DNA of 64,000 bases from Parabacteroides sp. TM07-1AC. GTDB lineage: Bacteria; Bacteroidota; Bacteroidia; Bacteroidales; Tannerellaceae. This document shows, piece by piece, positions 44,433-53,636 of this stretch (position 1 is its first letter; each line of letters starts with the position of its first letter). The notes under the pieces were generated by a model. The model saw nothing but the letters and a program-made list of their open reading frames with translations. It ran no database searches and was not told where the DNA came from. The stretch covers positions 784,671-848,670 of the forward strand of contig NZ_QUKD01000002.1 in the NCBI RefSeq assembly GCF_003480915.1, in the 5' to 3' direction. The position numbers were made by a program, and so were the translations under genes.

Positions 44433-45530
44433 ATGGAACATCCCGAAAACGACGATCTTTACAGAGGATTAAAGGTAAACAAGGGAGTAGCCGACGTACC
44501 GACTGTAAACCCCTACCTCAAAAAGAGACTTCAACGCAAAGAATATACCCCTTCCGAGTTTGTCGAAGGGATACTGAAAGGAAATATAACCATCCTCAGC
44601 CAGGCAGTTACGCTGGTCGAGAGTGCAAAATACGAACATCAGCAGCTGGCACAGGAGATCATTGAAAAATGTCTTCCTCATGCGGGTAAATCAGTCCGCA
44701 TCGGCATTACCGGCGTTCCCGGAGCCGGGAAAAGCACCTCTATAGATGCTTTCGGCATGCACCTGATCAAAGAAGGACGCAAACTGGCGGTACTGGCCAT
44801 CGACCCGAGCAGCGAACGTTCCAAAGGAAGCATCCTGGGAGACAAGACCCGCATGGAGGCTTTGTCGCGCGAGAAGAATGCATTTATCCGCCCTTCCCCA
44901 TCCGCAGGATCATTGGGTGGCGTGGCACGTAAGACTCGCGAAACGATCGTCTTGTGTGAAGCAGCCGGATTCGATACCGTATTCGTTGAAACAGTCGGTG
45001 TCGGACAAAGCGAAACGGCCGTTCATTCCATGGTCGATTTCTTCCTGCTTATCCAGCTGGCCGGAACAGGCGACGAACTGCAAGGCATCAAGCGAGGTAT
45101 CATGGAAATGGCAGACGGTATTATTATCAACAAGGCCGATGGAGACAACATCGATAAAGCCAAGCTGGCTGCCGCCCAGTTCAAAAATGCACTGCATCTC
45201 TTCCCACCCGCAGATTCGGGATGGTTTCCTAAAGTGCTGACCTATTCGGGTTACTACAACCTGGGTATCAAGGAAATCTGGGACATGGTCGGTGAATATA
45301 TGGAGTTCACGAAAAAGAACGGTTATTTCAATTTCAAACGGAATGAACAGGCTAAGTACTGGATGTATGAAAGTATCAACGATACATTGCGGGAAACATT
45401 CTATCATAATCCGGCAGTTGAAAGCATGCTGCTCCATACAGAGCAGCAGGTGCTGAACAACGAAATCAGCTCATTCGTTGCCGCCAAGAGGATGATGGAT
45501 CTGTTCCTCGAAAACTTATCGAAGAAATAA
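44433..45530 (+). CDS. meaB: Methylmalonyl-CoA mutase-associated GTPase MeaB
   Basis: A 365-residue G3E-family GTPase that loads and protects the B12 cofactor of methylmalonyl-CoA mutase. It shows the P-loop GVPGAGKST, 'LAVLAIDPSSERSKGSILGD', 'DTVFVETVGVGQSE' and 'GIIINKADGDN'. It was once called ArgK. The mutase subunits are not in the window; in Bacteroidales they support the succinate-propionate pathway. The gene ends in a strong terminator shared with convergent pfkA. Confidence 0.92.
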   Translation: MEHPENDDLYRGLKVNKGVADVPTVNPYLKKRLQRKEYTPSEFVEGILKGNITILSQAVTLVESAKYEHQQLAQEIIEKCLPHAGKSVRIGITGVPGAGKSTSIDAFGMHLIKEGRKLAVLAIDPSSERSKGSILGDKTRMEALSREKNAFIRPSPSAGSLGGVARKTRETIVLCEAAGFDTVFVETVGVGQSETAVHSMVDFFLLIQLAGTGDELQGIKRGIMEMADGIIINKADGDNIDKAKLAAAQFKNALHLFPPADSGWFPKVLTYSGYYNLGIKEIWDMVGEYMEFTKKNGYFNFKRNEQAKYWMYESINDTLRETFYHNPAVESMLLHTEQQVLNNEISSFVAAKRMMDLFLENLSKK

Positions 45531-45540
45531 CGCAAAAGAT

Positions 45541-45586
45541 AAAAAGAAAGCCCGTCGAATCGTTTGATTCGACGGGCTTTCTTTTT
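45541..45586. terminator. Bidirectional terminator between meaB and pfkA
   Basis: A perfect 21-bp inverted repeat (45541-45561 with 45566-45586) around loop GTTT. The stem is GAAAGCCCGTCGAATC with A and T runs outside. It works for both converging genes. Confidence 0.92.
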
Positions 45587-45601
45587 ATCTTCAGTACCGG
45601 A

Positions 45602-46582
45602 TCAGATAGAAGACACACGCAGTGTATTCAGCAAATCACGGTTGATCGGTTTGTCATTCTTAATAGCTTTTGAGAACGGAACATATACAATCTGGTCATT
45701 CTGTATCCCCATCATCACATTACGCTGGTCATCCAGCAAAGCATCGACCGCACCAACGCCCATACGGGTTGCCAGGATACGATCCTGAGCCGTAGGAGAA
45801 CCACCACGCTGCAAGTGCCCCAGGATAGACACACGTACATCGAATTGAGGGTATTCAGTTTTCACACGTTCGGCAACTCCCATTGCTCCACCTGTTACTT
45901 CACTTTCTGCAACCAATACGATACTACTGTTCTTTGATTTACGGAAACCGTTCTCGATCATTTCAGCCAACTGGTCTTTCTCCATGGATATTTCCGGAAT
46001 AATGGCAGCTTCCGCACCGGAAGCGATCGCACCGTTCAATGCCAGGAAACCGGCATCGCGTCCCATCACTTCGATAAAGAAAAGACGATCGTGAGAAGTG
46101 GCAGTGTCGCGGATCTTATCCACGCACTCCATGATTGTATTCAATGCAGTATCATAGCCGATCGTTATATCTGTACCATACAGGTCATTATCGATTGTAC
46201 CCGGAACTCCGACGATCGGATAATTAAATTCCTGTGCAAAAATACGTGCACCGGTCAATGTCCCGTCACCACCGATGGCGATCAACGCATCAATACCTTC
46301 CTCCATTAACTTGTCATATGCCTGCTTACGGCCTTCGGGAGTTTTGAACTCCATACAACGGGCCGTTTTCAATATTGTTCCGCCACGCTGGATGATGTTA
46401 CTTACATTTTGTGTCTTGAACTCCTCAATCTCACCTGTAATCAATCCTCTGTATCCTCGGAAAATACCTTTTACTCTCATCCCGTTATAAATAGCGGAAC
46501 GCGTCACTGCACGGATGGCAGCGTTCATCCCGGGAGCATCACCTCCGGACGTTAAAATACCAATACATTTAATTGTAGACAT
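45602..46582 (-). CDS. pfkA: ATP-dependent 6-phosphofructokinase
   Basis: A 326-residue PFK phosphorylating fructose-6-phosphate in glycolysis. Motifs are '[17 protein letters not shown]', '[10 protein letters not shown]', '[14 protein letters not shown]' (catalytic Asp residues) and '[11 protein letters not shown]'. Gly in GGDGT, in place of the Asp found in pyrophosphate-dependent enzymes, points to ATP as donor. It is the last gene of the porQ-cmk-ispH-pfkA set, 96 bases after ispH. A -7-like element (TATTTTTG on the minus strand, 46610-46617) suggests it also has its own promoter. Confidence 0.95.
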   Translation of the reverse strand: MSTIKCIGILTSGGDAPGMNAAIRAVTRSAIYNGMRVKGIFRGYRGLITGEIEEFKTQNVSNIIQRGGTILKTARCMEFKTPEGRKQAYDKLMEEGIDALIAIGGDGTLTGARIFAQEFNYPIVGVPGTIDNDLYGTDITIGYDTALNTIMECVDKIRDTATSHDRLFFIEVMGRDAGFLALNGAIASGAEAAIIPEISMEKDQLAEMIENGFRKSKNSSIVLVAESEVTGGAMGVAERVKTEYPQFDVRVSILGHLQRGGSPTAQDRILATRMGVGAVDALLDDQRNVMMGIQNDQIVYVPFSKAIKNDKPINRDLLNTLRVSSI

Positions 46583-46609
46583 ACCGTCTTTATTTTAAAT
46601 TATTCGTGG

Positions 46610-46617
46610 CAAAAATA
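46610..46617 (-). promoter_or_regulatory. -7 element for pfkA
   Basis: TATTTTTG on the minus strand, 28 bases upstream of the pfkA start. No clear -33 element. Confidence 0.45.
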
Positions 46618-46678
46618 GTAATTATTTGCCAACAATCTTCCATTTTCACTTAAACTTCATGAAATCTTAACCGTTTGA

Positions 46679-47551
46679 TCAACGGTCTGCATTCAACTCC
46701 CGGATACGGACTGCGACCTCTTCCATCAGCCATTTCGGAGTGGACGTAGCCCCGCAAACCCCTACACGGCGGACACCGGCGGGAAGCGGTTCGGTGATCT
46801 CTTTCACCTCTGAAATGAAAATGGTATTGGGATTCGCTTTCCGGCATTCTTCCAGCAGCATCTTTCCGTTCGAACTCTTTTTGCCCGCTACAAAATAAAC
46901 CCAGTCATGGCTGGATGCAAAGGCTTTTATATTCGGCAAACGATTGGCTACCTGACGACAGATCGTGTCGTAATATTCAAAGCGGGTGTCTTCCGCTTTC
47001 CGCTTCTGTATCTCTTCCACGATCTTTCGGAATCCGTCCAACGATTTCGTTGTCTGGGAAAAGAGGCAGATATCACGTCCGAAATCCAGACGGTCCAGGT
47101 CTTCCGTCTTCTCGATCACGATGGCGGTCCCTTCCGTCTGTCCGACCAGACCGTTCACTTCCGCATGTCCTTTTTTACCGTATATCACCAACTGCGTATG
47201 ATGTTCACGCGTTTCCTGATAGCATTTATGTATCCTCTTCTGCAATTGGAGTACAACCGGACAGGTTGCATCGACAATCGTTATGTCATTCTGTTTGGCA
47301 ATCTCGTAGGTAGAGGGAGGTTCGCCGTGTGCACGGAGCAGGACTTTCTTTCCTTTCAGTGTGGAAAATTCTTCATGATCGATGGTACGCAATCCCTGTA
47401 CCTGAAGACGTTCCACTTCCAGACTGTTGTGCACAATGTCACCCAAGCAATACAATATATCCGTATTGTCCAACTCACGTTCAGCACTTTCGATGGCTGT
47501 GACGACTCCAAAACAGAATCCGGAACCTTTATCTATTTCGACTTCAATCAT
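46679..47551 (-). CDS. ispH: 4-hydroxy-3-methylbut-2-enyl diphosphate reductase
   Basis: A 290-residue IspH, the last enzyme of the MEP isoprenoid pathway, making IPP and DMAPP from HMBPP with a 4Fe-4S cluster. The three cluster Cys are in 'GSGFCFGVV', 'DATCPVV' and 'GVCGATSTPKWL'; the catalytic 'LRAHGEPPS' is also present. Slightly shorter than the E. coli enzyme. It follows cmk by 28 bases. Its products feed the polyprenyl synthase 3 kb away on the other strand. Confidence 0.96.
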   Translation of the reverse strand: MIEVEIDKGSGFCFGVVTAIESAERELDNTDILYCLGDIVHNSLEVERLQVQGLRTIDHEEFSTLKGKKVLLRAHGEPPSTYEIAKQNDITIVDATCPVVLQLQKRIHKCYQETREHHTQLVIYGKKGHAEVNGLVGQTEGTAIVIEKTEDLDRLDFGRDICLFSQTTKSLDGFRKIVEEIQKRKAEDTRFEYYDTICRQVANRLPNIKAFASSHDWVYFVAGKKSSNGKMLLEECRKANPNTIFISEVKEITEPLPAGVRRVGVCGATSTPKWLMEEVAVRIRELNADR

Positions 47552-47579
47552 TCCTAAAAACTAATTGATCTCTGCCCTG

Positions 47580-48269
47580 TTATTCGGCAGCAGCTTTATT
47601 ATATTGAACAAGAAGCCATGCTTTTTGTTCAGCGATAGTCATGTGCGAGTTATCCAGCACAACGGCATCATCCGCCTGGCGCAACGGACTTTCCTTGCGG
47701 GTAGAATCGATATGGTCGCGTGTCTTGACATTATCGAGCACCTCCTCAAAAGATGCCGCTTCGCCTTTCGCCTTCAGTTCATCCAAACGGCGTTGTGCAC
47801 GTACTTCCGGACTGGCCGTTACGTAAATCTTCAGTTCGGCATCCGGAAAGACAACCGTACCGATATCCCGACCATCCATGATAATCCCTTTTTCTTTCCC
47901 CATTTCCTGCTGCATGGCAACCAGTGCACGACGAACAAACCCGAGAGTGGCTACCGGACTTACCCATTTGGCGACTTCCATTCCCCGGATTTCCTTTTCA
48001 ACCTTCACACCGTTCAGATAAGTATCCGGACGACCGGTCTCCGGATTAAAACGGAGAGAAATATGGATATCATCCATCGATGCCTGAAGCTTCTCTTCAT
48101 CGATCTGATCGCCTTTGAACAAATTATGCTGGATGCAATACAAGGTTACGGCACGGTACATGGCACCGGTATCGATATAAGTATAACCTATTTCTTTCGC
48201 CAAATCTTTTGCCATGGTACTTTTCCCTGTAGAAGAAACACCATCTATCGCAATTACTATCTTTTTCAT
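47580..48269 (-). CDS. cmk: (d)CMP kinase
   Basis: A 229-residue cytidylate kinase: P-loop '[14 protein letters not shown]', '[12 protein letters not shown]', '[20 protein letters not shown]' and the C-terminal '[17 protein letters not shown]'. It phosphorylates CMP and dCMP with ATP. It lies 21 bases after porQ and 28 bases before ispH, inside one operon. Confidence 0.95.
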   Translation of the reverse strand: MKKIVIAIDGVSSTGKSTMAKDLAKEIGYTYIDTGAMYRAVTLYCIQHNLFKGDQIDEEKLQASMDDIHISLRFNPETGRPDTYLNGVKVEKEIRGMEVAKWVSPVATLGFVRRALVAMQQEMGKEKGIIMDGRDIGTVVFPDAELKIYVTASPEVRAQRRLDELKAKGEAASFEEVLDNVKTRDHIDSTRKESPLRQADDAVVLDNSHMTIAEQKAWLLVQYNKAAAE

Positions 48270-48290
48270 GCTTACATTTTATTTATTTTC

Positions 48291-49292
48291 CTAAGGTTTA
48301 AAATCGGCGAGTGTTGTCGAAACGCTTACCATCATCGACATGGCTGACGGATGGTATTTAGCAAATGAGACACCGACATCAAACATTTTTATCTTCACAC
48401 CGGCTCCTGCTGAAAATCCGGACAGACCGTTTCCGCCTCCCTGCAGTTTCATGTCCATCTTCGTTTTCGGATTGAAACCGACACCGATCCAGAAGTTTTC
48501 ACTGGGGATATAATCGATACCGATCACCAGGTGTTTAAACAATGCTTTCGCAAAATTATCGCCTTTGTAATCAGGATCGGCATTATCTATATAATCGAAT
48601 TTCCACCGGTTCAGATACATGGCTGTCAGGGACAGCCGCAGAGGGGCATGATTCATCTTTTTGGTAATACCCATCTGAATGTCCCACGGCATTTTCTGAC
48701 GATCTTCGTAATAAGGCTTCAACTGGGCTCCGATATTTTTCAGAACAACACCGAAAGAAAACTCCTTTTCCGAATTATAATAACTTAATCCGGCATCAAA
48801 ACAGAGTCCCAATGATGTGTAGATGTCATAGTTTGAATACAGGAACTTCATGGAAACCCCACCTCGCCAACGTTCGGACAGGTCGTATGAAAAGAATCCA
48901 TTCAGAGCGATATCGTTTGCTGTAAAATCGCCGGTAGGCCGGTTGTGTTCATCCATTCCCTTGAATTTCCCGTTATGGAAATAATGCACCCCCGCTCCCC
49001 AGGCACCACGTTCGCGGAAAGCTTTCGTAAACAAAGCGCTCCCCACATTGACATCCGCTATATAATTCATATAATCCAGATTGATCATTCCGTCCATTTC
49101 TCCGCCGAGCAGAGCCGGATTGTGAAAGATAAGGGACGGATCCCGTTCTACCAGTGATACGGTATGTCCTCCCAAGGCATTCGCCCGGGCAGAAGAAGGT
49201 AAAGTTAAAAATTCAAATACCTGATCTCCGGATTGTGCCGCGACCGATTGTAAAACGAATGAAAAGAGCAATATAATTAATGTATGTCTCAT
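48291..49292 (-). CDS. porQ: PorQ-like T9SS outer-membrane protein
   Basis: A 333-residue outer-membrane barrel of the PorQ/PorV-like family. A signal peptide ends near VAAQSGDQ. The N-terminal 'FEFLTLPSSARANALGGHTV' and 'DPSLIFHNPALLG' are diagnostic. In T9SS, PorQ is linked with the sortase attachment machinery and cargo processing. A glycine-rich turn ('GGGNGLSGFSAGAGVKI') lies near residue 295. It heads the porQ-cmk-ispH-pfkA set; I recall a similar porQ-cmk-ispH order in Porphyromonas gingivalis. With PorE at 14.7 kb it shows the organism has T9SS parts that could export the large proteins here. Confidence 0.87.
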   Translation of the reverse strand: MRHTLIILLFSFVLQSVAAQSGDQVFEFLTLPSSARANALGGHTVSLVERDPSLIFHNPALLGGEMDGMINLDYMNYIADVNVGSALFTKAFRERGAWGAGVHYFHNGKFKGMDEHNRPTGDFTANDIALNGFFSYDLSERWRGGVSMKFLYSNYDIYTSLGLCFDAGLSYYNSEKEFSFGVVLKNIGAQLKPYYEDRQKMPWDIQMGITKKMNHAPLRLSLTAMYLNRWKFDYIDNADPDYKGDNFAKALFKHLVIGIDYIPSENFWIGVGFNPKTKMDMKLQGGGNGLSGFSAGAGVKIKMFDVGVSFAKYHPSAMSMMVSVSTTLADFKP

Positions 49293-49314
49293 ATTTTCTT
49301 AAACAAAATGCGTA

Positions 49315-49322
49315 CAAAGATA
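49315..49322 (-). promoter_or_regulatory. -7 element for the porQ operon
   Basis: TATCTTTG on the minus strand, 23 bases before the porQ start. The -33 element is unclear. Confidence 0.5.
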
Positions 49323-49447
49323 AAATGCAGTTATAACATATTCCATAAAGAGAAACGGAAAAAACCGAAAAAAGGTATATAAACACCGTTATTTTTATTT
49401 TGGTTCAAAAAAAAGTGAAAATATAGAAGTATTTTCGCCTTTTTATC

Positions 49448-49475
49448 TTGTGATATAAAATAATTTGTATTTTTG
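49448..49475 (+). promoter_or_regulatory. tonB promoter
   Basis: TTG at 49448-49450 and TATTTTTG at 49468-49475, with a 17-base spacer. The ATG follows at 49514. Confidence 0.6.
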
Positions 49476-49513
49476 CAGCAAAGGAAAACACATCTTTAAA
49501 CAATTATAGAAGT

Positions 49514-50203
49514 ATGGAAGTTAAGAAATCACCGAAAGCGGACTTGGAAAAGGGCAAAACACTCGGTATCCTGATGGGTATGGTTGTTGGTTTGGCCGTT
49601 TTGTTCGTTGGGTTCGAATGGGGAACCCGTGATGTCCAGATCGTCAAAAGCGAAGGCGTGGCTGATATCATCGCAGAAGAAGAAATTGAAATTACAAGAC
49701 CGGAGGACACGCCTCCTCCTCCACCTCCTCCACCAGCGCCAGCTACTGTAGAACAGCTGAACATCGTGGACGATGACGTGGAACTGGACCAGGTAGATAT
49801 CATCTCATCTGAGGACGACCAGAGTTCTGCACAGGTAGAAGCCTATGTAGCTCCTGCAGTCGTTGAAGAAGAAGAAGAATCTGCTCAACAGATCTTTACC
49901 GTTGTAGAAACAATGCCGGAATTCCCGGGTGGACAGGGTGCTTTATTGCAGTTCCTTGCCAAATCCATTAAATATCCGGTTATTGCACAGGAAAACGGTA
50001 TCCAAGGTCGTGTTACTTGTTCATTCGTTGTTAACAAAGACGGTTCAATCGTTGACGCAGAAGTGATCCGTGGTGTAGACCCTTCTTTGGATAAAGAAGC
50101 TCTCCGTGTGATCAACACCATGCCGAAATGGTCTCCTGGTAAGCAGAGAGGTAAACCAGTACGTGTAAAATATACCGTACCTGTTACTTTCAGATTGCAA
50201 TAA
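49514..50203 (+). CDS. tonB: TonB energy transducer
   Basis: A 229-residue TonB. One N-terminal transmembrane helix (about 17-36, 'LGILMGMVVGLAVLFVGFEW') precedes an acidic region, a proline run near residue 67 and an acidic linker. The C-terminal TonB domain spans about 135-229 ('MPEFPGGQGALLQFLAKSIK', 'GRVTCSFVVNKDGSI', 'PKWSPGKQRGKPVRVKYTVP'). It carries proton-motive energy to TonB-dependent outer-membrane transporters such as SusC. The partners exbB and exbD are encoded 3 kb downstream on the same strand. Monocistronic, with its own promoter and terminator. Confidence 0.92.
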   Translation: MEVKKSPKADLEKGKTLGILMGMVVGLAVLFVGFEWGTRDVQIVKSEGVADIIAEEEIEITRPEDTPPPPPPPPAPATVEQLNIVDDDVELDQVDIISSEDDQSSAQVEAYVAPAVVEEEEESAQQIFTVVETMPEFPGGQGALLQFLAKSIKYPVIAQENGIQGRVTCSFVVNKDGSIVDAEVIRGVDPSLDKEALRVINTMPKWSPGKQRGKPVRVKYTVPVTFRLQ

Positions 50204-50222
50204 TTATCTTTTTAAACATACT

Positions 50223-50255
50223 AAAAAAGGCTGCTGTAGATTTGCAGCCTTTTTT
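50223..50255 (+). terminator. Terminator of tonB
   Basis: A run of six A, stem GGCTGC / GCAGCC, 9-base loop, then a run of six T; the complete inverted repeat is 12 bases per arm and perfect. Confidence 0.88.
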
Positions 50256-50285
50256 ATTTCGTCTTATCCCTAATTCAATATTTAT

Positions 50286-51260
50286 ATGTTATCCTTCAAC
50301 GAGATCCTTCAAAAAGTAGAAAGAGAAATATCCCAACTGAGTTTTGACTATCCCCCTAAAAGTTTATACGACCCGATTGAATATATTCTATCGTTGGGAG
50401 GAAAAAGGATCCGTCCGGCACTCGCTTTAATGGCCTGCAACCTGTACAAAGAAAATATAGACAATGTCATCAACCCGGCATTAGGTATTGAAGTGTTCCA
50501 TAACTTCACATTGCTTCACGACGACCTCATGGATAAGGCCGACAAAAGAAGAAACAAACCGACCGTCCATAAAGTATGGAACGATAATACGGCGATCCTT
50601 TCCGGAGATGCCATGCTGATCGCAGCTTACCAGTTAATAGGAAAAACAGAGCCGGATTGCCTGAAAGAGGTATTCGACCTGTTCACCGATACTGCCCTTG
50701 AAATATGCGGAGGACAGCAATATGACATGGAATTTGAATTGCGGACAGACGTAACCGAACCCGAATACATTGAAATGATCCGGTTGAAAACAGCCGTCTT
50801 ACTCGCTTGCAGCCTGAAAATCGGAGCAATCATAGGTGGCGCATCCAAAGAAGATGCCGACAACCTGTACGATTTCGGTATAAACATCGGACTGGCATTC
50901 CAGCTACAGGATGACTTGCTGGACGTTTACGGAGATACCGCTACATTCGGTAAAAACATAGGAGGTGACATCACCTGCAACAAAAAAACATTCTTATTGA
51001 TACACGCATTCGAACTGGCTTCACCGGAACAAAAAACAATCCTTACAAGCTGGATCGATAAAACCCAATTTACCCCCACAGAGAAAATAGAAGTATTCAC
51101 TAACATATATAATGAATTACATCTGAAAGAGATCACGACGGCTAAAATGCAGGGATATTATGATAAGGCAATGGATCATCTATCCAAACTAAGTGTAGCT
51201 CCGGAGAAATTGACCATTCTGAAAGATGTAAGTAACCGTTTAATGTACCGCCAATCTTAA
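50286..51260 (+). CDS. Polyprenyl synthetase (trans-isoprenyl diphosphate synthase)
   Basis: A 324-residue trans-prenyltransferase. The first Asp-rich motif is DDLMDKADKRR, the second 'QLQDDLLDVYGD'. 'GGKRIRPALALMA' near residue 40 binds the substrate diphosphate. It elongates allylic diphosphates with IPP for quinone side chains or undecaprenol precursors; chain length cannot be fixed by eye. The tatD gene starts four bases after its stop, so they are co-transcribed. Confidence 0.9.
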   Translation: MLSFNEILQKVEREISQLSFDYPPKSLYDPIEYILSLGGKRIRPALALMACNLYKENIDNVINPALGIEVFHNFTLLHDDLMDKADKRRNKPTVHKVWNDNTAILSGDAMLIAAYQLIGKTEPDCLKEVFDLFTDTALEICGGQQYDMEFELRTDVTEPEYIEMIRLKTAVLLACSLKIGAIIGGASKEDADNLYDFGINIGLAFQLQDDLLDVYGDTATFGKNIGGDITCNKKTFLLIHAFELASPEQKTILTSWIDKTQFTPTEKIEVFTNIYNELHLKEITTAKMQGYYDKAMDHLSKLSVAPEKLTILKDVSNRLMYRQS

Positions 51261-51263
51261 AAG

Positions 51264-52049
51264 ATGAAACTCATAGATACGCATAACCATCTGTATTTGG
51301 AAGAATTTGATCCGGAACAGGAGGCTTTGGCTGATATTGCCCGGGAATCAGGGATCGACACGATCCTGCTTCCCAACGTAGACATTTCCACCATCAAACG
51401 GATGCACGATTTAAGCGATCGTTTTCCGGATTTCGCCTACCCCATGATGGGATTACACCCGACCAGTGTGGATGAACATTATAGCGAGAATCTCAAAATA
51501 ACAGAATCCTGGCTGGGAAAACGTTTTTACTGCGGAATCGGAGAAATAGGAATTGACTTGTATTGGGACAAAACCTATCTGAAAGAACAGAAAATTGTTT
51601 TTGAAGAACAGTTGAAGTGGAGTATCGACCTGGATTTGCCGGTAGCCATTCATACCCGGGAGGCTTATGCAGAAGTGTTAGACAGCATTCACAAAGTCGG
51701 TCCGGACAAACTGAAAGGTGTTTTCCACAGTTTTGCCGGTACCACAGATGAACTGGAGGAAATAAAAAAACTGTCCGGGTTTAAACTCGGTATTAACGGA
51801 GTCGTTACATTTAAAAATTCCAAACTTTCGGACACCATCAAGGAGAGTAATATCTATAATATTGTATTGGAAACGGACGCTCCTTACCTCGCTCCGGTTC
51901 CTTACAGGGGAAGAAGAAATGAACCCGTATATATATGGAAAACGGCAGAGAAGGTAGCGGACACATTCGGCCTTAGCCTTGATGAAACCGTACAAATTAC
52001 AAGAAAAAACGCATTGGATTTATTTAAAATTCCCAATAAAAAGGCTTAG
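51264..52049 (+). CDS. TatD-family metal-dependent hydrolase
   Basis: A 261-residue amidohydrolase-fold DNase/hydrolase of the TatD family. The metal ligands are in 'IDTHNHLYLEEF', 'GIGEIGIDLYWD', 'AIHTREAY', 'VFHSFAG' and 'ETDAPYLAPVPYRGRRNEP'. TatD proteins have 3'-5' DNA exonuclease activity and are also proposed to act in nucleotide or peptide clearance. It follows the polyprenyl synthase by three bases. Confidence 0.9.
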   Translation: MKLIDTHNHLYLEEFDPEQEALADIARESGIDTILLPNVDISTIKRMHDLSDRFPDFAYPMMGLHPTSVDEHYSENLKITESWLGKRFYCGIGEIGIDLYWDKTYLKEQKIVFEEQLKWSIDLDLPVAIHTREAYAEVLDSIHKVGPDKLKGVFHSFAGTTDELEEIKKLSGFKLGINGVVTFKNSKLSDTIKESNIYNIVLETDAPYLAPVPYRGRRNEPVYIWKTAEKVADTFGLSLDETVQITRKNALDLFKIPNKKA

Positions 52050-52137
52050 TTTTAAATTTTCAGGTCAGATGCTAAATTTATTCCGTCAGATATTGTGTAT
52101 ATGTCAAGCAAAAACTTTAGATTTGTGCACTGAAACG

Positions 52138-52166
52138 TTTGGATATGGGATTTTTTTCGTATTTTG
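52138..52166 (+). promoter_or_regulatory. Promoter for tRNA-Ser
   Basis: TTTG at 52138-52141, an 18-base spacer, then TATTTTG at 52160-52166, one base short of the -7 consensus. A second -7 match, TAGATTTG, is at 52118-52125. The tRNA starts at 52200. Confidence 0.6.
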
Positions 52167-52199
52167 CGCTCGTTTTAGAGGAGACAAAGGCTGAAAATT

Positions 52200-52287
52200 G
52201 GAGAGATGCTCGAGTGGTTGAAGAGGCACGCCTGGAAAGCGTGTATACGCCTAAAGTGTATCGCGGGTTCGAATCCCGCTCTCTCCG
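52200..52287 (+). tRNA. tRNA-Ser (anticodon GGA)
   Basis: An 88-base class II tRNA with a long variable arm. The acceptor stem GGAGAGA pairs with TCTCTCC. The anticodon stem is CACGC / GCGTG around loop CTGGAAA, with GGA at 52234-52236 reading UCC/UCU. The T arm is CGGGTTCGAATCCCG. The discriminator G is at 52287; the following CA is genomic, with no full CCA. Confidence 0.95.
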
Positions 52288-52368
52288 CATAAATACCATG
52301 GAGGAATTTATTAACAACAAAAATAAAAACAAATAAGAGAATTATTAATCTTAAAAATTAAACACACA

Positions 52369-53115
52369 ATGAAAAAGTATTTTGCAAAAACATTCATGGG
52401 TTTATGTGCCCTTGGAATCTCTACCGTAGCATTCGCGCAGGACGCTGCAGCCGGAGCTGAACAAGTTGTTGAAGGTGGTATGTACCAGGCTTTGAAAGTT
52501 AAGTTCATCGAAGGTGGTGCAGACTTCATGAGTTTGGTTGCTATCGCTTTGATTTTCGGTTTGGCTTTCTGCCTTGAAAGAATTATTTATCTGAACTTAG
52601 CTGAAACTAACGCCAGCAAATTATTAAAAGGTATCGAAGACGCCCTTGATAAAGGCGACGTAGAAGGTGCAAAAGCTATCGCTCGTGATACAAGAGGTCC
52701 TATCGCTTCTATCGCTTACCAAGGCTTGATGAGAATTGACCAGGGTATCGACGTTGTTGAAAAATCAATCGTTTCTTACGGTGGTGTACAGGGTGGTCTT
52801 TTGGAAAAGAACATGTCATGGATCACATTGTTTATCGCTATGGCTCCGTCATTAGGATTCTTGGGTACTGTAGTTGGTATGGTTATGGCGTTCGACAAAA
52901 TCGAACAGGTTGGTGATATCAGCCCGACGGTTGTTGCCGGTGGTATGAAAGTGGCTTTGATCACAACAGTAGGTGGTCTTGTTGTAGCTTTGATCCTTCA
53001 GGTATTCTATAACTATTTGTTGAGCAAACTGGAAGCTATCCTGAACCAGATGGAAGACGCTTCTATTACTTTGATCGACATGGTTATCAAATACAACCTT
53101 AAATTCAAAAAATAA
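52369..53115 (+). CDS. exbB: ExbB proton channel (MotA/TolQ/ExbB family)
   Basis: A 248-residue inner-membrane protein. A signal-like N-terminus ends at TVAFAQ, as in other Bacteroidetes ExbB. The first membrane helix lies near 47-67. The family core is 'GPIASIAYQGLMRIDQG' and 'SWITLFIAMAPSLGFLGTVV' through 'GGMKVALITTVGGLVVALIL'. It forms the pentameric proton channel that powers TonB. No promoter was recognised between the tRNA-Ser gene and this start, so it may depend on read-through. Codons favour those of highly expressed genes. First gene of exbB-membrane protein-exbD-exbD. Confidence 0.93.
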   Translation: MKKYFAKTFMGLCALGISTVAFAQDAAAGAEQVVEGGMYQALKVKFIEGGADFMSLVAIALIFGLAFCLERIIYLNLAETNASKLLKGIEDALDKGDVEGAKAIARDTRGPIASIAYQGLMRIDQGIDVVEKSIVSYGGVQGGLLEKNMSWITLFIAMAPSLGFLGTVVGMVMAFDKIEQVGDISPTVVAGGMKVALITTVGGLVVALILQVFYNYLLSKLEAILNQMEDASITLIDMVIKYNLKFKK

Positions 53116-53124
53116 TTAAGACTT

Positions 53125-53598
53125 ATGGCAGTTACTAAAATAAGAAAAATATCCAGCTGGACATTACTGATCTCTTCTATTATCAGTATTGTCGTATTGG
53201 GTATGTTCTACGCAGGAGGTGTTGTAGACCCTTCTGTTGAAATGAAAGAGCCTATTTATACTGGCTTATTGCTCAACTGGACATCTATACTGTTCTTTGT
53301 CACAATTATCAGTACCGTGATATTTGCGCTTTGGCAGTTTACATCATTATTGAAAACCAGTCCGAAATCAGCATTGGCATCTTTGATCGTTGTTGTCTTA
53401 TTTGCAGCAGTGCTGTTCATCACTTATTCAATGGGTGACGCAACTCCTTTAACAGGATTGAATGCAGATTCACAGGCTTACAACATTCCGTTCTGGTTGA
53501 AGATTACAGATATGTGGATTAACTCCACAATTGTTTTGATGGTTTTGATCATCATCGCTGTAGCAGCTGGTTCTGTAAAAAGAATGCTTAATAGATAA
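53125..53598 (+). CDS. Three- or four-helix membrane protein of the Exb operon
   Basis: A 157-residue inner-membrane protein with predicted helices near 13-31, 49-71, 83-103 and 133-150. It lies nine bases after exbB and 38 bases before exbD. It has no ExbB or ExbD signature and I know no function for it. Its fixed place in the operon suggests an accessory subunit of the TonB energiser in Bacteroidales. Confidence 0.75.
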   Translation: MAVTKIRKISSWTLLISSIISIVVLGMFYAGGVVDPSVEMKEPIYTGLLLNWTSILFFVTIISTVIFALWQFTSLLKTSPKSALASLIVVVLFAAVLFITYSMGDATPLTGLNADSQAYNIPFWLKITDMWINSTIVLMVLIIIAVAAGSVKRMLNR

Positions 53599-53636
53599 TA
53601 GTAATAAGAATAACGATATAAAACAATTCAAGCGAT

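Noticed and set aside
52200..52287. tRNA-Ser as a phage or island attachment site
   Set aside because: No repeated tRNA 3' end, integrase or foreign-looking DNA follows. The next genes are the exb operon.
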